Shown: piece by piece, positions 39,593-47,853 of the stretch | Layout: every line of letters starts with the position of its first letter | Numbering within the stretch: the stretch's first letter is position 1 | NCBI GenBank assembly: GCA_900100325.1 | Contig: LT629697.1 | Location: forward strand, 2,973,423 to 3,037,422 | Direction of reading: 5' to 3' | Source of the DNA: Frankineae bacterium MT45 | Lineage (GTDB): Bacteria > Actinomycetota > Actinomycetes > Mycobacteriales > Jatrophihabitantaceae | Length of the DNA stretch: 64,000 nt | Notes under the pieces: model-generated | The model's input: only the letters and a program-made list of their open reading frames with translations | Told to the model about the DNA's origin: nothing | Database searches by the model: none | Translations under genes and position numbers: made by a program

Positions 39593-40411
39593 GTGGATTG
39601 GAATCTGCGCTCCTGCGCCCGTCACGGTCATGTCACCTACGCGCCGACCGAAGCCGAGTATCGGCAGCGCCTGCACGCCCTGACCCCGGTGGGCGACGCC
39701 TGGCGCTGCCTGCGCTGCGGCGACTACGTGCTGGGCCACCCCCACGGCGACGGCCCGGCCGAGGATGCACCCGTGCTGCTGCGCGGCAAGGCCCTTCGCT
39801 CGGCCTTCATCCTGCGGCTACTGGCGATCGAGCGGTGGGTTCGGGGCGCGATCATGCTGCTGCTGGGCGTGGCAGTGCTGCGCTTCAAGAGCACCCAGGT
39901 GAGCGTCAAGGAACTCGTCGACCGGGATCTGGCCTCGCTGAAGCCGTTCTTCAACCAGATCAACTTCAACGTCTCCGACAGCGGGACCATCCAGGCGATC
40001 CAGCGGGCCCTTGACGCGAACCCGACGACGCTCAACCTGGTGGCGGCCTTCCTCATCTTCTACGGGCTTCTCCAGCTCGTCGAGGGAACCGGCCTGTGGA
40101 TGCTGAAGCGCTGGGGCGAGTACTTCGCCGTCGTCGCCACCTCCGTCTTCATTCCGCTGGAGATCTACGAAGTAAGCGAGAAGGTGACCCTGCTGCGCGT
40201 CGGCGCATTGATCATCAACATCGCCGCCGTCGCCTACCTGCTCTACTCCAAGCGCCTCTTTGGCCTGCGTGGCGGTGTGAAGGCCTACGAGGCCGACCTG
40301 GAGGAGGTGTCGCTGCTGGAGGTGACCACCTCGGCCGGGACTTCCTCCGGCGGAGGAGCGTCAGCCGGGTCACCGCCGGCCGGCGACTCGGCTTCGGCGA
40401 CGGCGGGCTGA
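39593..40411 (+). CDS. DUF2127 membrane protein with N-terminal zinc-ribbon-like segment
   Basis: 272 residues. The N-terminus has a Cys/His pattern (Cys8 and His in CARHGHV; CLRCGDYVLGHPHG near residues 39-49) that could bind zinc. Four hydrophobic segments follow (RGAIMLLLGVAVLRF, LNLVAAFLIFYGLLQLVEG, YFAVVATSVFIPLEIYEV, VGALIINIAAVAYLLYS), which fits DUF2127. The C-terminal 40 residues are Ser/Gly/Ala-rich. No function is known. The GTG at 39593 begins directly with the Cys-containing segment. It converges on the crotonase gene, whose stop lies 3 bases away. Confidence 0.72.
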   Translation: MDWNLRSCARHGHVTYAPTEAEYRQRLHALTPVGDAWRCLRCGDYVLGHPHGDGPAEDAPVLLRGKALRSAFILRLLAIERWVRGAIMLLLGVAVLRFKSTQVSVKELVDRDLASLKPFFNQINFNVSDSGTIQAIQRALDANPTTLNLVAAFLIFYGLLQLVEGTGLWMLKRWGEYFAVVATSVFIPLEIYEVSEKVTLLRVGALIINIAAVAYLLYSKRLFGLRGGVKAYEADLEEVSLLEVTTSAGTSSGGGASAGSPPAGDSASATAG

Positions 40412-40413
40412 GC

Positions 40414-41109
40414 TCAGCCGAAGGGCAGTGAGCCACCTTCGCCGAGCGGATTGTCGCGGTCGCGCAGCAGTACCAGCGTCTGCGAATACATCCGCTCCTT
40501 GATCAGCCCAAGCGTCTCGCTCGGCTTATTGGCCAGCGTCGCGGCCAGACCGATCGCGGTCGGCAGCAGCGACTCCTCGTCAGCGACCGCATCGACGATG
40601 TCGGCTGCGAGCGCGTCGCCACCGCCGTAGCGGCGTCCGGTCGTCATGGCCTCATGAGCGGACTTCTTGGAGAGACGGGCCTGGATGAGGGCCGCCATCG
40701 CCGGGGTGAAGGGGATCTGAATATCCACCTCGGGGAGGCAGAAGAAGCCACGGTCGGCCCGCATCACCCGAAAATCATTGGCCAACGCCAGCATCGCCCC
40801 AGCGGCGAAGCAGTGCCCCTGGATGGCGACGACCGTCGGCAGCGGCAGGCTGAGGAATCGGGCGTAGAGGTTCTGCACCGACGCGATGTACTCACCGAAC
40901 TCGGCCGGATTGGCCATCACCCACTCGAGATCGAGGCCGTTGGAGAAGAACTTCCCGGTGGCCGTGGTGACCAGCGCCCGCGGAGCCGGGGTGGACTCCA
41001 CCTCGTCCAGGAAGAGGTTCAGGTCGGCCACCCAGTCCGGGCTGAAGCGATTCTCGGTGTCGCCGAGGTCGAGGATGAAGACGTCGTCGGTGCGCTGCAG
41101 ACTTGGCAT
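40414..41109 (-). CDS. Enoyl-CoA hydratase/isomerase family protein (delta3,delta2-enoyl-CoA isomerase-like)
   Basis: 231 residues from the ATG at 41109. Crotonase fold with ATGKFFSNGLDLEWV and IQGHCFAAGAMLALANDFRV. The first hydratase glutamate is replaced (GAMLAL), while the second is kept in CLPEVDIQIPF. A single Glu at that position is the pattern of delta3,delta2-enoyl-CoA isomerases, which move double bonds during oxidation of unsaturated fatty acids. It lies 10 bases after meaB on the same strand. Confidence 0.78.
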   Translation of the reverse strand: MPSLQRTDDVFILDLGDTENRFSPDWVADLNLFLDEVESTPAPRALVTTATGKFFSNGLDLEWVMANPAEFGEYIASVQNLYARFLSLPLPTVVAIQGHCFAAGAMLALANDFRVMRADRGFFCLPEVDIQIPFTPAMAALIQARLSKKSAHEAMTTGRRYGGGDALAADIVDAVADEESLLPTAIGLAATLANKPSETLGLIKERMYSQTLVLLRDRDNPLGEGGSLPFG

Positions 41110-41119
41110 GACGGCGATG

Positions 41120-42142
41120 CTACTGGCCGATCGCCGCGACGAGCTCATCGGCTGCGGTGTAGGGGTCGGTGCTGCGTTCGACGACCCGAACCGCCGCCTC
41201 TTGCAGTGCATCCGCGCCATGGAGGTGGGCGAAGCGCCGACTCACCTGGGCCAGCGCGATGGCCTCGATCTCCGCCGCCGCGCGACGCTGCCGGCGGCGC
41301 ACCAGCTCGCCGGTTGTCGTCATCCACTCGTGGTGGGCGTCGATGGCGGCTACCACCTCAGCCACTCCCTCACCGCGGGCCGCGACCGTCTTCACGATCG
41401 GCGCCCGCCATCGCTCGGGCACCTGAGGCGCGCTCTCAGTCGTCCGGTCACCAGCGGTCGAGTCGCGGCGGTCGGAGTGCCCGAGTGACTGCATGTGCCG
41501 CAGGTCGCGGGCAACCTGATCGGCTCCGTCGCGATCGGCCTTGTTCGCGACGAAGATGTCGGCAATTTCAAGGATTCCCGCCTTGGCGGCCTGGATCCCG
41601 TCGCCCATTCCCGGCGCGAGGAGCACCATCGTGGTGTCGGCCAGCGAGGCGATATCAACCTCGGCCTGACCCACCCCCACCGTCTCGATGAGCACGACAT
41701 CGCATCCGGCCACGTCGAGCACCCGAAGGGCCGCCGCCGCGGCTGCGGCCAGACCGCCGAGATGTCCACGAGAGGCCATCGAACGGATGAAGACACCCTC
41801 GTCAGTGGAGTGCTCCTGCATTCGCACCCGGTCACCAAGCAAGGCACCCCCGGAGAAGGGCGATGAAGGATCGACGGCCAGCACGCCAACCCGCTTCTCG
41901 GCCCGGCGGAGTTCGCCGATCAACGCCGAGGTCGAGGTCGACTTGCCGACTCCGGGCGAACCGGTGAGACCGACCACCCTGGCCCGTCCGGCCAGGGGAA
42001 CCAGCAGTGCGGCGATCTCGCGCAACTGCGGCGCGTCGTTCTCGACGAGCGAGATGAGTCGGGCCACCGAGCGCGGGTCGCCCGAACGGGTGCGCTCGAC
42101 CAGGTCAGAGACGCTGGTCGAGCGCACCGATCGCGAAGTCAC
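41120..42142 (-). CDS. meaB: MeaB/ArgK-type G-protein chaperone of B12-dependent mutases
   Basis: SIMIBI-class GTPase that gates adenosylcobalamin loading and protects acyl-CoA mutases. 340 residues. Walker A is VVGLTGSPGVGKSTSTSAL, the switch region is VDPSSPFSGGALLGDRVRM, Walker B-like DVVLIETVGVGQAEVDIA, and the base-specificity motif is IFVANKADRDG. A Ser/Thr-rich insert follows LRHMQSLGHSD. The likely clients encoded in the window are IcmA and the ethylmalonyl-CoA mutase. The GTG start is the first with homology, 47 bases after the thiolase gene. Confidence 0.94.
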   Translation of the reverse strand: MTSRSVRSTSVSDLVERTRSGDPRSVARLISLVENDAPQLREIAALLVPLAGRARVVGLTGSPGVGKSTSTSALIGELRRAEKRVGVLAVDPSSPFSGGALLGDRVRMQEHSTDEGVFIRSMASRGHLGGLAAAAAAALRVLDVAGCDVVLIETVGVGQAEVDIASLADTTMVLLAPGMGDGIQAAKAGILEIADIFVANKADRDGADQVARDLRHMQSLGHSDRRDSTAGDRTTESAPQVPERWRAPIVKTVAARGEGVAEVVAAIDAHHEWMTTTGELVRRRQRRAAAEIEAIALAQVSRRFAHLHGADALQEAAVRVVERSTDPYTAADELVAAIGQ

Positions 42143-42189
42143 CTTAGAAATGACGAGAATCCGACAGAACTAAGCCGAGCCGAGACGTA

Positions 42190-43374
42190 CTACGCCGGGA
42201 CGTGCAGCAGCAGAGCGTCGCCCTGACCGCCACCGCCGCAGAGCGCGACAGCACCCAGGCCGCCACCACGACGCTTCAATTCGTAGGCGATCGTAAGGGC
42301 CAGCCGAGCGCCGGACATGCCGATCGGGTGTCCGAGAGCGATGGCGCCGCCATTGACGTTGACGATCTCGTCGGTGACGCCGAGGTCCTTCATCGACTGC
42401 AGGCCGACCGCCGCGAACGCCTCGTTGATCTCGATGAGGTCGACGTCGCCGATGACCTTTCCTTCCTTGCGGAGGGCATCGTTGATCGCGTTGGACGGCT
42501 GCGACTGCAGCGAACCGTCCGGACCGGCGACATTGCCGTGGGCACCGATCTCAGCGATCCAGGTGAGCCCGAGCTCCTCGGCCTTGGCCTTGCTCATGAC
42601 GACGACGGCGGCGGCGCCGTCGGAGATCTGCGAGGCGGTGCCGGCGGTGATGGTGCCGTTGCGGTCGAAGGCCGGACGCAGCTTGGAGAGCGAGGCCACC
42701 GTGGTGTCGGCCCGGATGCCCTCGTCCTCGCGGAACTCGATCGGGTCACCCTTGCGCTGCGGGATGAAGACCGGGGTGATCTCGTCGTCGAAGCGGCCGT
42801 TCTTCACGGCGTCGGCCGCGCGCTGGTGCGACTTGGCGGCGAACTCGTCCTGCTCCTCCCGGCCGATTCCGAGCTTGGTGTTGACCTTGTCGGTCGCCTC
42901 GCCCATCGGGATGTTGTCGAAGATGTCGGTGAGTCCGTCGAAGGCCATCGCGTCGAGCATCTCGATCGCGCCGTACTTGTACCCCGAGCGCGACTTCGGC
43001 AGCAGGTGCGGTGCGTTGGTCATCGACTCCTGGCCGCCGGCCACGATGATGTCGAATTCACCCGAACGGATCAGCTGATCGGCGAGCGCGATCGCGTCCA
43101 GCCCGGAGAGACACACCTTGTTGATCGACAGGGCCGGGACGTTCAGCGGGATGCCGGCCTTGTGCGCGGCCTGACGAGCCGGGATCTGCCCCGCGCCGGC
43201 CTGCAGCACCTGACCCATGATGACGTACTGAACCTGGTCCGGGGTGATCCCGGCCCGCTCGACGGCGGCCTTGATGGCGACGGCGCCCAGATCAGCCCCC
43301 GAGAAGTCCTTCAGCGAGCCGAGAAGCCGGCCCATTGGCGTCCGTGCGCCGTTGACGATTACCGATCCAGCCAC
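42190..43374 (-). CDS. Acetyl-CoA acetyltransferase (thiolase)
   Basis: 394 residues. Thiolase active site: nucleophile Cys in [16 protein letters not shown], His in [16 protein letters not shown], second Cys in [28 protein letters not shown] is typical of biosynthetic thiolases. It condenses two acetyl-CoA to acetoacetyl-CoA or runs in reverse. The GTG at 43374 is preferred over the in-frame ATG at 43386 because GGAGG lies between them. It is divergent from the epimerase gene; a thiolase beside the epimerase also occurs in mycobacteria (fadA4) and Streptomyces. Entry step of the ethylmalonyl-CoA pathway. Confidence 0.94.
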   Translation of the reverse strand: MAGSVIVNGARTPMGRLLGSLKDFSGADLGAVAIKAAVERAGITPDQVQYVIMGQVLQAGAGQIPARQAAHKAGIPLNVPALSINKVCLSGLDAIALADQLIRSGEFDIIVAGGQESMTNAPHLLPKSRSGYKYGAIEMLDAMAFDGLTDIFDNIPMGEATDKVNTKLGIGREEQDEFAAKSHQRAADAVKNGRFDDEITPVFIPQRKGDPIEFREDEGIRADTTVASLSKLRPAFDRNGTITAGTASQISDGAAAVVVMSKAKAEELGLTWIAEIGAHGNVAGPDGSLQSQPSNAINDALRKEGKVIGDVDLIEINEAFAAVGLQSMKDLGVTDEIVNVNGGAIALGHPIGMSGARLALTIAYELKRRGGGLGAVALCGGGGQGDALLLHVPA

Positions 43375-43530
43375 AACTACCTCCATGCGGGGTTATTCAA
43401 AATGAGTTCTGGTGCCAGAAATATGCTGCCCAGAAATTGGCGATTTCCGCTCGACGTGCTCACTGTAGCCAGGCAAACCCGTTTCGAGAATGTGAACAAG
43501 GGCACGCTGACCTATCTCAAAACGCTTACA

Positions 43531-43547
43531 GGCGTGAGTATTACGCC
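43531..43547. promoter_or_regulatory. Short inverted repeat directly before the epimerase start
   Basis: GGCGTGAGTATTACGCC: 7-base arms with one mismatch and a 3-base centre, ending at the base before the epimerase ATG. It could be an operator or a hairpin that hides the start codon. No ribosome binding site is seen, so the position is notable, but the arms are short. Confidence 0.35.
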
Positions 43548-43982
43548 ATGTCTGATTCGAGCCTCTTCACCAAGATCGACCATGTCGGCATCGCCGTTCC
43601 GGACCTGGACGCGGCCATCGCGTTCTACCGGGACACCTTCGGAATCGTCAGCGTGCACGAAGAGACGAACGAGGAGCAGGGCGTTCGCGAGGCCATGCTC
43701 GCCGTCGGTGACGGCTCGACCCGCATTCAACTGCTCGCCCCGCTCACTGAAGAGTCGACGATCGCGAAGTTCATCGGCCGCAACGGCGCCGGCGTCCAGC
43801 AGGTCGCGTATACCGTCGAGGACGTCGAGGCGGCTAGTGCCACACTGCGGGCCAAGGGTCTGCGACTTCTCTACGACGCTCCCCGACGCGGCACCTCGGA
43901 TTCCCGAGTCAACTTCATCCATCCGAAGGACGCTGGCGGAGTTCTCGTCGAACTGGTCCAGCCGGCCGGCGCCGCCCACTAA
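43548..43982 (+). CDS. mce: Methylmalonyl-CoA/ethylmalonyl-CoA epimerase
   Basis: 144 residues, vicinal-oxygen-chelate fold with two glyoxalase-like motifs. It interconverts (R)- and (S)-methylmalonyl-CoA and, in pathways like this, ethylmalonyl-CoA. Metal ligand His is in KIDHVGIAVPD; further ligands are in TRIQLL and GGVLVELV (Glu). GVQQVAYTV has Gln-Gln where Streptomyces enzymes have His-His; mycobacterial relatives share QQ. SRVNFIHPKDAGGVLVEL is diagnostic. The ATG at 43548 starts the homology. Divergent from the thiolase and 90 bases before ccr on the same strand. Confidence 0.93.
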   Translation: MSDSSLFTKIDHVGIAVPDLDAAIAFYRDTFGIVSVHEETNEEQGVREAMLAVGDGSTRIQLLAPLTEESTIAKFIGRNGAGVQQVAYTVEDVEAASATLRAKGLRLLYDAPRRGTSDSRVNFIHPKDAGGVLVELVQPAGAAH

Positions 43983-44000
43983 CGTCACACCACCCATTCT

Positions 44001-44029
44001 TGATCATTCGGTTACCGATCGGTAACATT
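44001..44029 (+). promoter_or_regulatory. Predicted ccr promoter with a perfect palindromic operator
   Basis: TTGATC (44001-44006), 17-base spacer, TAACAT (44024-44029). The perfect 16-base palindrome GTTACCGATCGGTAAC (44012-44027) fills the spacer end and overlaps four bases of the -10. The same design occurs at etfB and at the tandem HADH gene. Binding there would block RNA polymerase, so a repressor is likely. Confidence 0.7.
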
Positions 44030-44072
44030 CGTCCGAACAATCAGCGCATCAGCACGCCTCGGAGGCCTTCCC

Positions 44073-45401
44073 GTGCAAGAGATTCGTAACGCCATCCTCT
44101 CCGACAACCTCGCCGAACTGGCGACGATCCCGGTACCGGAGACGTACCAGGCGATGGTCGTCCTCGCTGAGGAGGAGGGTATGTTCGCCGGCCTTGAGTC
44201 GAGCGACAAGGACCCGCGCAAGAGCCTGCACCTGCAGGAGGTTCCCACCCCGGAGCTCGGTCCGGGCGAGGCGCTCATCGCCGTCATGGCCAGCGCCATC
44301 AACTACAACACCGTCTGGACCTCGATCTTCGAGCCGGTCTCGACCTTCGGCTTCCTGAAGCGCTACGGCGCCTCCTCTGAGCTCGCCAAGAAGCACGACC
44401 GGCCGTACCACGCCGTCGGATCCGACCTCGCCGGTGTCGTGCTCCGGGTCGGTCCCGGCGTCACGAAGTGGAAGGTCGGCGACGAGGTCGTCGCCCACTG
44501 CCTCTCCGTCGAGCTCGAGGACCCGCAGGGTCACGACGACACGATGATGGACCCGCAGCAGCGCATCTGGGGCTTCGAGACCAACTTCGGCGGACTGGCC
44601 GAACTGGCACTGGTCAAGTCCAACCAGCTGATGCCCAAGCCCGATCACCTCACCTGGGAAGAGGCCGCCTCGCCGGGCCTGGTCAACTCGACCGCCTACC
44701 GCCAGCTCGTCTCCCAGCATGGCGCGGGAATGAAGCAGGGCGACGTCGTCCTCATCTGGGGCGCATCGGGTGGCCTCGGCGGCTACGCGACGCAGTTCGC
44801 GCTCAACGGCGGCGCCATCCCGGTCTGCGTGGTCAGCTCGCCGGAGAAGGCGGAGATCTGCCGGGCCATGGGGGCCGAGCACATCATTGACCGCAGCGTC
44901 GAGAAGTGGGAGTTCTGGAAGGACGGCAAGCAGCAGCCGTCCGAGTGGAAGCGTCTCGGCAAGAAGATCCGCGAACTCACCGGTGGCGAAGACCCCGACA
45001 TCGTCTTCGAGCACCCGGGTCGTGAGACCTTCGGCGCCAGCGTCTATGTCACCAAGCGCGGCGGCACCATCGTCACCTGCGCCTCCACCACCGGCTACTG
45101 GCACGAGTACGACAACCGCTACCTCTGGATGACCCTCAAGCGGATCGTCGGATCGCACTTCGCGAACTACCGCGAGTCCTGGGAGGCGAACCGCCTGATC
45201 GCCAAGGGCGCCATCCACCCGACGCTCTCCAAGGTCTACCCGCTGTCTGAGACCGGTCAGGCCGCCTACGACGTGCACAAGAACCTGCACCAGGGCAAGG
45301 TCGGCGTGCTCTGCCTGGCACCGGAGGAGGGCCTCGGCGTGCGCGACGAGAAGCTTCGGGCCAAGCACCTCGACGCGATCAACCGGTTCCGCAACCGCTG
45401 A
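44073..45401 (+). CDS. ccr: Crotonyl-CoA carboxylase/reductase
   Basis: NADPH-dependent reductive carboxylation of crotonyl-CoA to (2S)-ethylmalonyl-CoA, the key step of the ethylmalonyl-CoA pathway. 442 residues, MDR fold: SAINYNTVWTSIFEPVSTFGFL, HAVGSDLAGVVLRVGPGV, nucleotide-binding VLIWGASGGLGGYATQFAL. The residues that hold CO2 in characterised enzymes are present: Asn79 (INYNT), Phe168-Glu169 (WGFET) and His362 (GSHFAN). GTG start with GGAGG 7 bases upstream. Preceded by a promoter overlapped by a perfect palindrome and followed by a hairpin terminator, so it is a single, regulated unit. Confidence 0.97.
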   Translation: MQEIRNAILSDNLAELATIPVPETYQAMVVLAEEEGMFAGLESSDKDPRKSLHLQEVPTPELGPGEALIAVMASAINYNTVWTSIFEPVSTFGFLKRYGASSELAKKHDRPYHAVGSDLAGVVLRVGPGVTKWKVGDEVVAHCLSVELEDPQGHDDTMMDPQQRIWGFETNFGGLAELALVKSNQLMPKPDHLTWEEAASPGLVNSTAYRQLVSQHGAGMKQGDVVLIWGASGGLGGYATQFALNGGAIPVCVVSSPEKAEICRAMGAEHIIDRSVEKWEFWKDGKQQPSEWKRLGKKIRELTGGEDPDIVFEHPGRETFGASVYVTKRGGTIVTCASTTGYWHEYDNRYLWMTLKRIVGSHFANYRESWEANRLIAKGAIHPTLSKVYPLSETGQAAYDVHKNLHQGKVGVLCLAPEEGLGVRDEKLRAKHLDAINRFRNR

Positions 45402-45493
45402 GGATCGCACCGCGAGAGCCGAGCGGCACGCCGGATGTTAAGTGCCGGCAGAAATCGGCTCCGGGTAGTAGTTGACGTTCAACCGTAGGCCGC

Positions 45494-45542
45494 TGCGACC
45501 CAGCCCACCGCTTCGAGGGGTTGGGTCGCAGGGGCAAGTAGT
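45494..45542 (+). terminator. Hairpin between ccr and the coiled-coil gene
   Basis: Perfect 10-base arms CTGCGACCCA (45494-45503) and TGGGTCGCAG (45533-45542) with a 29-base loop that can itself pair further. It lies 92 bases after the ccr stop and just before the next start at 45557, so it may also act in the leader of that gene. Confidence 0.6.
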
Positions 45543-45556
45543 GCAACCATTGATCC

Positions 45557-46531
45557 ATGAGCATCGATAATCCTTCAGATGTCCTGCCCATGTTCGATGA
45601 TCGCGGGTTCGATGTCGCGATGCGTGGCTACGACCGACGGCAGGTCGATCAGCACCTGGCCAAGCTCGACGAAGAGATCCGCCTGCTGGCCGGCGAACGG
45701 GACTCCGCCACCGGCCGAAGTGCCGATCTAGCCGCTCAACTGGCCAGTTCCAATGCCCAGGTCGAGTCGCTTCGCCGCCAGCTCCGGGCGGCCACCGAGC
45801 AGGTGACGGAGGAGAACGTCGACCCGAAGGCCCGGGCCATTCTCGACTCGGCGCAGCGGGAGGCCACCCGCGAACGGGCCGAAGCCGACACCTACGTACT
45901 CGAGTCGAGGCAGGCCGCCGACGAGGCGTCTTCCCGCATCGTGCTCACGGCCCGAGCCGAAGCTGACCAGATCGTGGCCGACGCGACCGAGCGGCTCACC
46001 GAGGCGGACGAGACCTTCCGCCGCCGGGTTGCCGAGGCGGAGCGGCTCCGGGACGAGACGGTGGCCCAGGCCGAATCCGCGGTGCTCCAGGCTCAGGCCG
46101 AGGAGGATCGCCTCACCCAGGAGGCCTCGCTCAAGCGGGCCGAGCTTGACCTGGCGGCGGCCGAGGCCCGGGCGCGCCAGGAGGCCGAGTCGAGCGCGGC
46201 GATCGCCGCCTCCGAAGAGCAGGCTGAATCGCACCGGGCGACGGCGTCGGAGGACTTCGAGATCGCGCTGCGGGCCCGACGCAAGGCGGAGGCCGAGAAG
46301 TCAGCGGCTGAGATCGCCACCGCGCAGGCCGAGGCCGCCAAACTCGTCGCCGACGCCCACGCCGAGGCTGATCGATTGGTCGAGGAGGCGACCGGTAAAG
46401 CCGGCGAACTGGACACCTACGTCGCCGGCCTGCACGCAGACTTGAGCCAACTGCATGGCCGACTTGGTGTGGTCATCGCCACCGTTCCGACGCCGACGGT
46501 GACCAATCCGCGCCATTACGATGGAAAGTAG
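45557..46531 (+). CDS. DivIVA/Scy-FilP-like coiled-coil protein
   Basis: 324 residues. An N-terminal DivIVA-like motif (DRGFDVAMRGYDRRQVDQHLAKLDEEI, residues about 15-41) is followed by an almost continuous Ala/Glu/Arg-rich coiled coil to about residue 295 (AQREATRERAEADTYVLESRQAADEASSRIVLTARAEAD and similar), then a short tail. DivIVA-like proteins mark curved or polar membrane; Scy and FilP of Streptomyces, which sit next to the epimerase and thiolase genes there, organise tip growth. The same neighbourhood here supports a polarity or cytoskeletal role (inferred). Confidence 0.82.
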   Translation: MSIDNPSDVLPMFDDRGFDVAMRGYDRRQVDQHLAKLDEEIRLLAGERDSATGRSADLAAQLASSNAQVESLRRQLRAATEQVTEENVDPKARAILDSAQREATRERAEADTYVLESRQAADEASSRIVLTARAEADQIVADATERLTEADETFRRRVAEAERLRDETVAQAESAVLQAQAEEDRLTQEASLKRAELDLAAAEARARQEAESSAAIAASEEQAESHRATASEDFEIALRARRKAEAEKSAAEIATAQAEAAKLVADAHAEADRLVEEATGKAGELDTYVAGLHADLSQLHGRLGVVIATVPTPTVTNPRHYDGK

Positions 46532-46550
46532 CTGTACTCCCCGATACAGC
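46531..46550. promoter_or_regulatory. Inverted repeat between the coiled-coil and MFS genes
   Basis: GCTGTA (46531-46536) and TACAGC (46545-46550) with an 8-base spacer, beginning at the last base of the coiled-coil gene and 28 bases before the MFS start. Either a short terminator or an operator for the MFS gene; arms are too short to decide. Confidence 0.4.
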
Positions 46551-46578
46551 GCCAACCTTCGTTCAGAATAGACACTTA

Positions 46579-47802
46579 ATGCGCATCAGCCCTGTGCGCC
46601 GTGCGCTGCTCTCTCTCGCCGTCGGCGGATTCGGCATCGGTACCGGCGAGTTCGTCATCTTCGGCCTACTACCGAACGTCTCCCACGACTTGAGCGTGTC
46701 GATTCCGCGCGCCGGAGAGCTGATCTCGGCCTACGCGATCGGTGTGGTTGTCGGGGCTCCGCTGCTGACGATCGCCACCGTGCGCCTGCCGCGTAAGCAG
46801 CTGCTGATCGGTCTGATGGGCTTCTTCGCCCTCGGCAACTTCCTCTCCAGCATTGCCCCGAGCTTCGACCTGGTGCTGCTGGCCCGGTTCATCACCGGCC
46901 TGCCGCACGGCGCGTTCTTCGGGGTGGGGTCGGTGGTGGCCGCGAGTCTCGTGGACGTGTCACGCCGAAGCGCGGCGATGGCCGTGATGTTCACCGGTCT
47001 CACGGTGGCCAACGTGATCGGCGTTCCGATGACGACGCTGCTCGGCCAGCACCTCGGCTGGCGCCTCATCTTCGCCCTCGTCGGGCTCATCGGCCTGATC
47101 GCGGCGGCCTGTATCGCGGTATTCGTGCCGGCCGTCGGCGTCGGTGATACCCGGTCGGTGCGCAGCGAGTTCCGGGTCTTCAAGAAGCTTCAGGTGTGGC
47201 TGGCGTTGGCGATCGCCATCTTCGGCGGCGGTGGTCTCTTCGCCACCTTCAGCTACATCGCCCCGATGATGATCCACGTCGCCGGCTTCGCCGAAGGCAG
47301 CGTCACCTGGCTACTGGTGCTCTTCGGCCTCGGCATGACGGCCGGCAATCTCGTCGGCGCCCGGCTGGCCGACCGCCTCCCGATGGTCAGCATCTACATC
47401 GCCATCTCGGCCGAGATCATCATCTCGCTCCTCTTCGTCTTCACCTCGCACAACAAGATCACCGCCGCCGTCACGATCTTCATGTTCCCGGCCACCAGCC
47501 TGGCGATGCTCCCGGCACTGCAGAACCGCCTCATCAACCTCAGTGCAGGGGCTCCGAACCTGGCCGCGGCGGCGATTCAGGCCGCCTTCAACATCGCCAA
47601 CTCACTGGGAGCCTGGTTGGGCGGCGTCGCGATCGCGGCCGGGCTCGGATACAACTCCCCCAACGTCGTCGCGGCCGGGCTCTGCAGCATCGGCCTCGTC
47701 ATCGCCGTCACCGCCGGCCGGCTGGACCGCTCCAAGCCGTCCTCCGAACCTGAGATATCGGCGGACGACGACAAGCCCTGCCCGGAGCTCGTCACCATCT
47801 GA
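46579..47802 (+). CDS. MFS transporter, DHA1/AraJ-like (12 TM)
   Basis: 407 residues with 12 predicted TM helices. The N-terminus GGFGIGTGEFVIFGLLPNVSHDLSVSI is the hallmark of the AraJ/YdhP/PbuE-like DHA1 subgroup; motif A-like LTIATVRLPRKQLLIGLM follows TM2, and LARFITGLPHGAFFGVGSVVAASLV is TM4. Members export sugars, nucleosides or drugs; the substrate is unknown. No ribosome binding site precedes the ATG. No regulator gene is adjacent. Confidence 0.88.
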   Translation: MRISPVRRALLSLAVGGFGIGTGEFVIFGLLPNVSHDLSVSIPRAGELISAYAIGVVVGAPLLTIATVRLPRKQLLIGLMGFFALGNFLSSIAPSFDLVLLARFITGLPHGAFFGVGSVVAASLVDVSRRSAAMAVMFTGLTVANVIGVPMTTLLGQHLGWRLIFALVGLIGLIAAACIAVFVPAVGVGDTRSVRSEFRVFKKLQVWLALAIAIFGGGGLFATFSYIAPMMIHVAGFAEGSVTWLLVLFGLGMTAGNLVGARLADRLPMVSIYIAISAEIIISLLFVFTSHNKITAAVTIFMFPATSLAMLPALQNRLINLSAGAPNLAAAAIQAAFNIANSLGAWLGGVAIAAGLGYNSPNVVAAGLCSIGLVIAVTAGRLDRSKPSSEPEISADDDKPCPELVTI

Positions 47803-47853
47803 CCGGATTCGGGGCCGCCAGATGCAGCTTCAGTTCATCGAAGCCCATCAAGG

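Noticed and set aside
43548-43982. Gln-Gln in place of His-His in the epimerase as a possible loss of activity
   Set aside because: Mycobacterial epimerases that I recall have the same QQ; the remaining ligands are present.
42202-44025. Plus-strand frame of 607 codons across the thiolase gene and the epimerase
   Set aside because: It is antisense to the thiolase and out of frame with the epimerase, both of which are clear genes.
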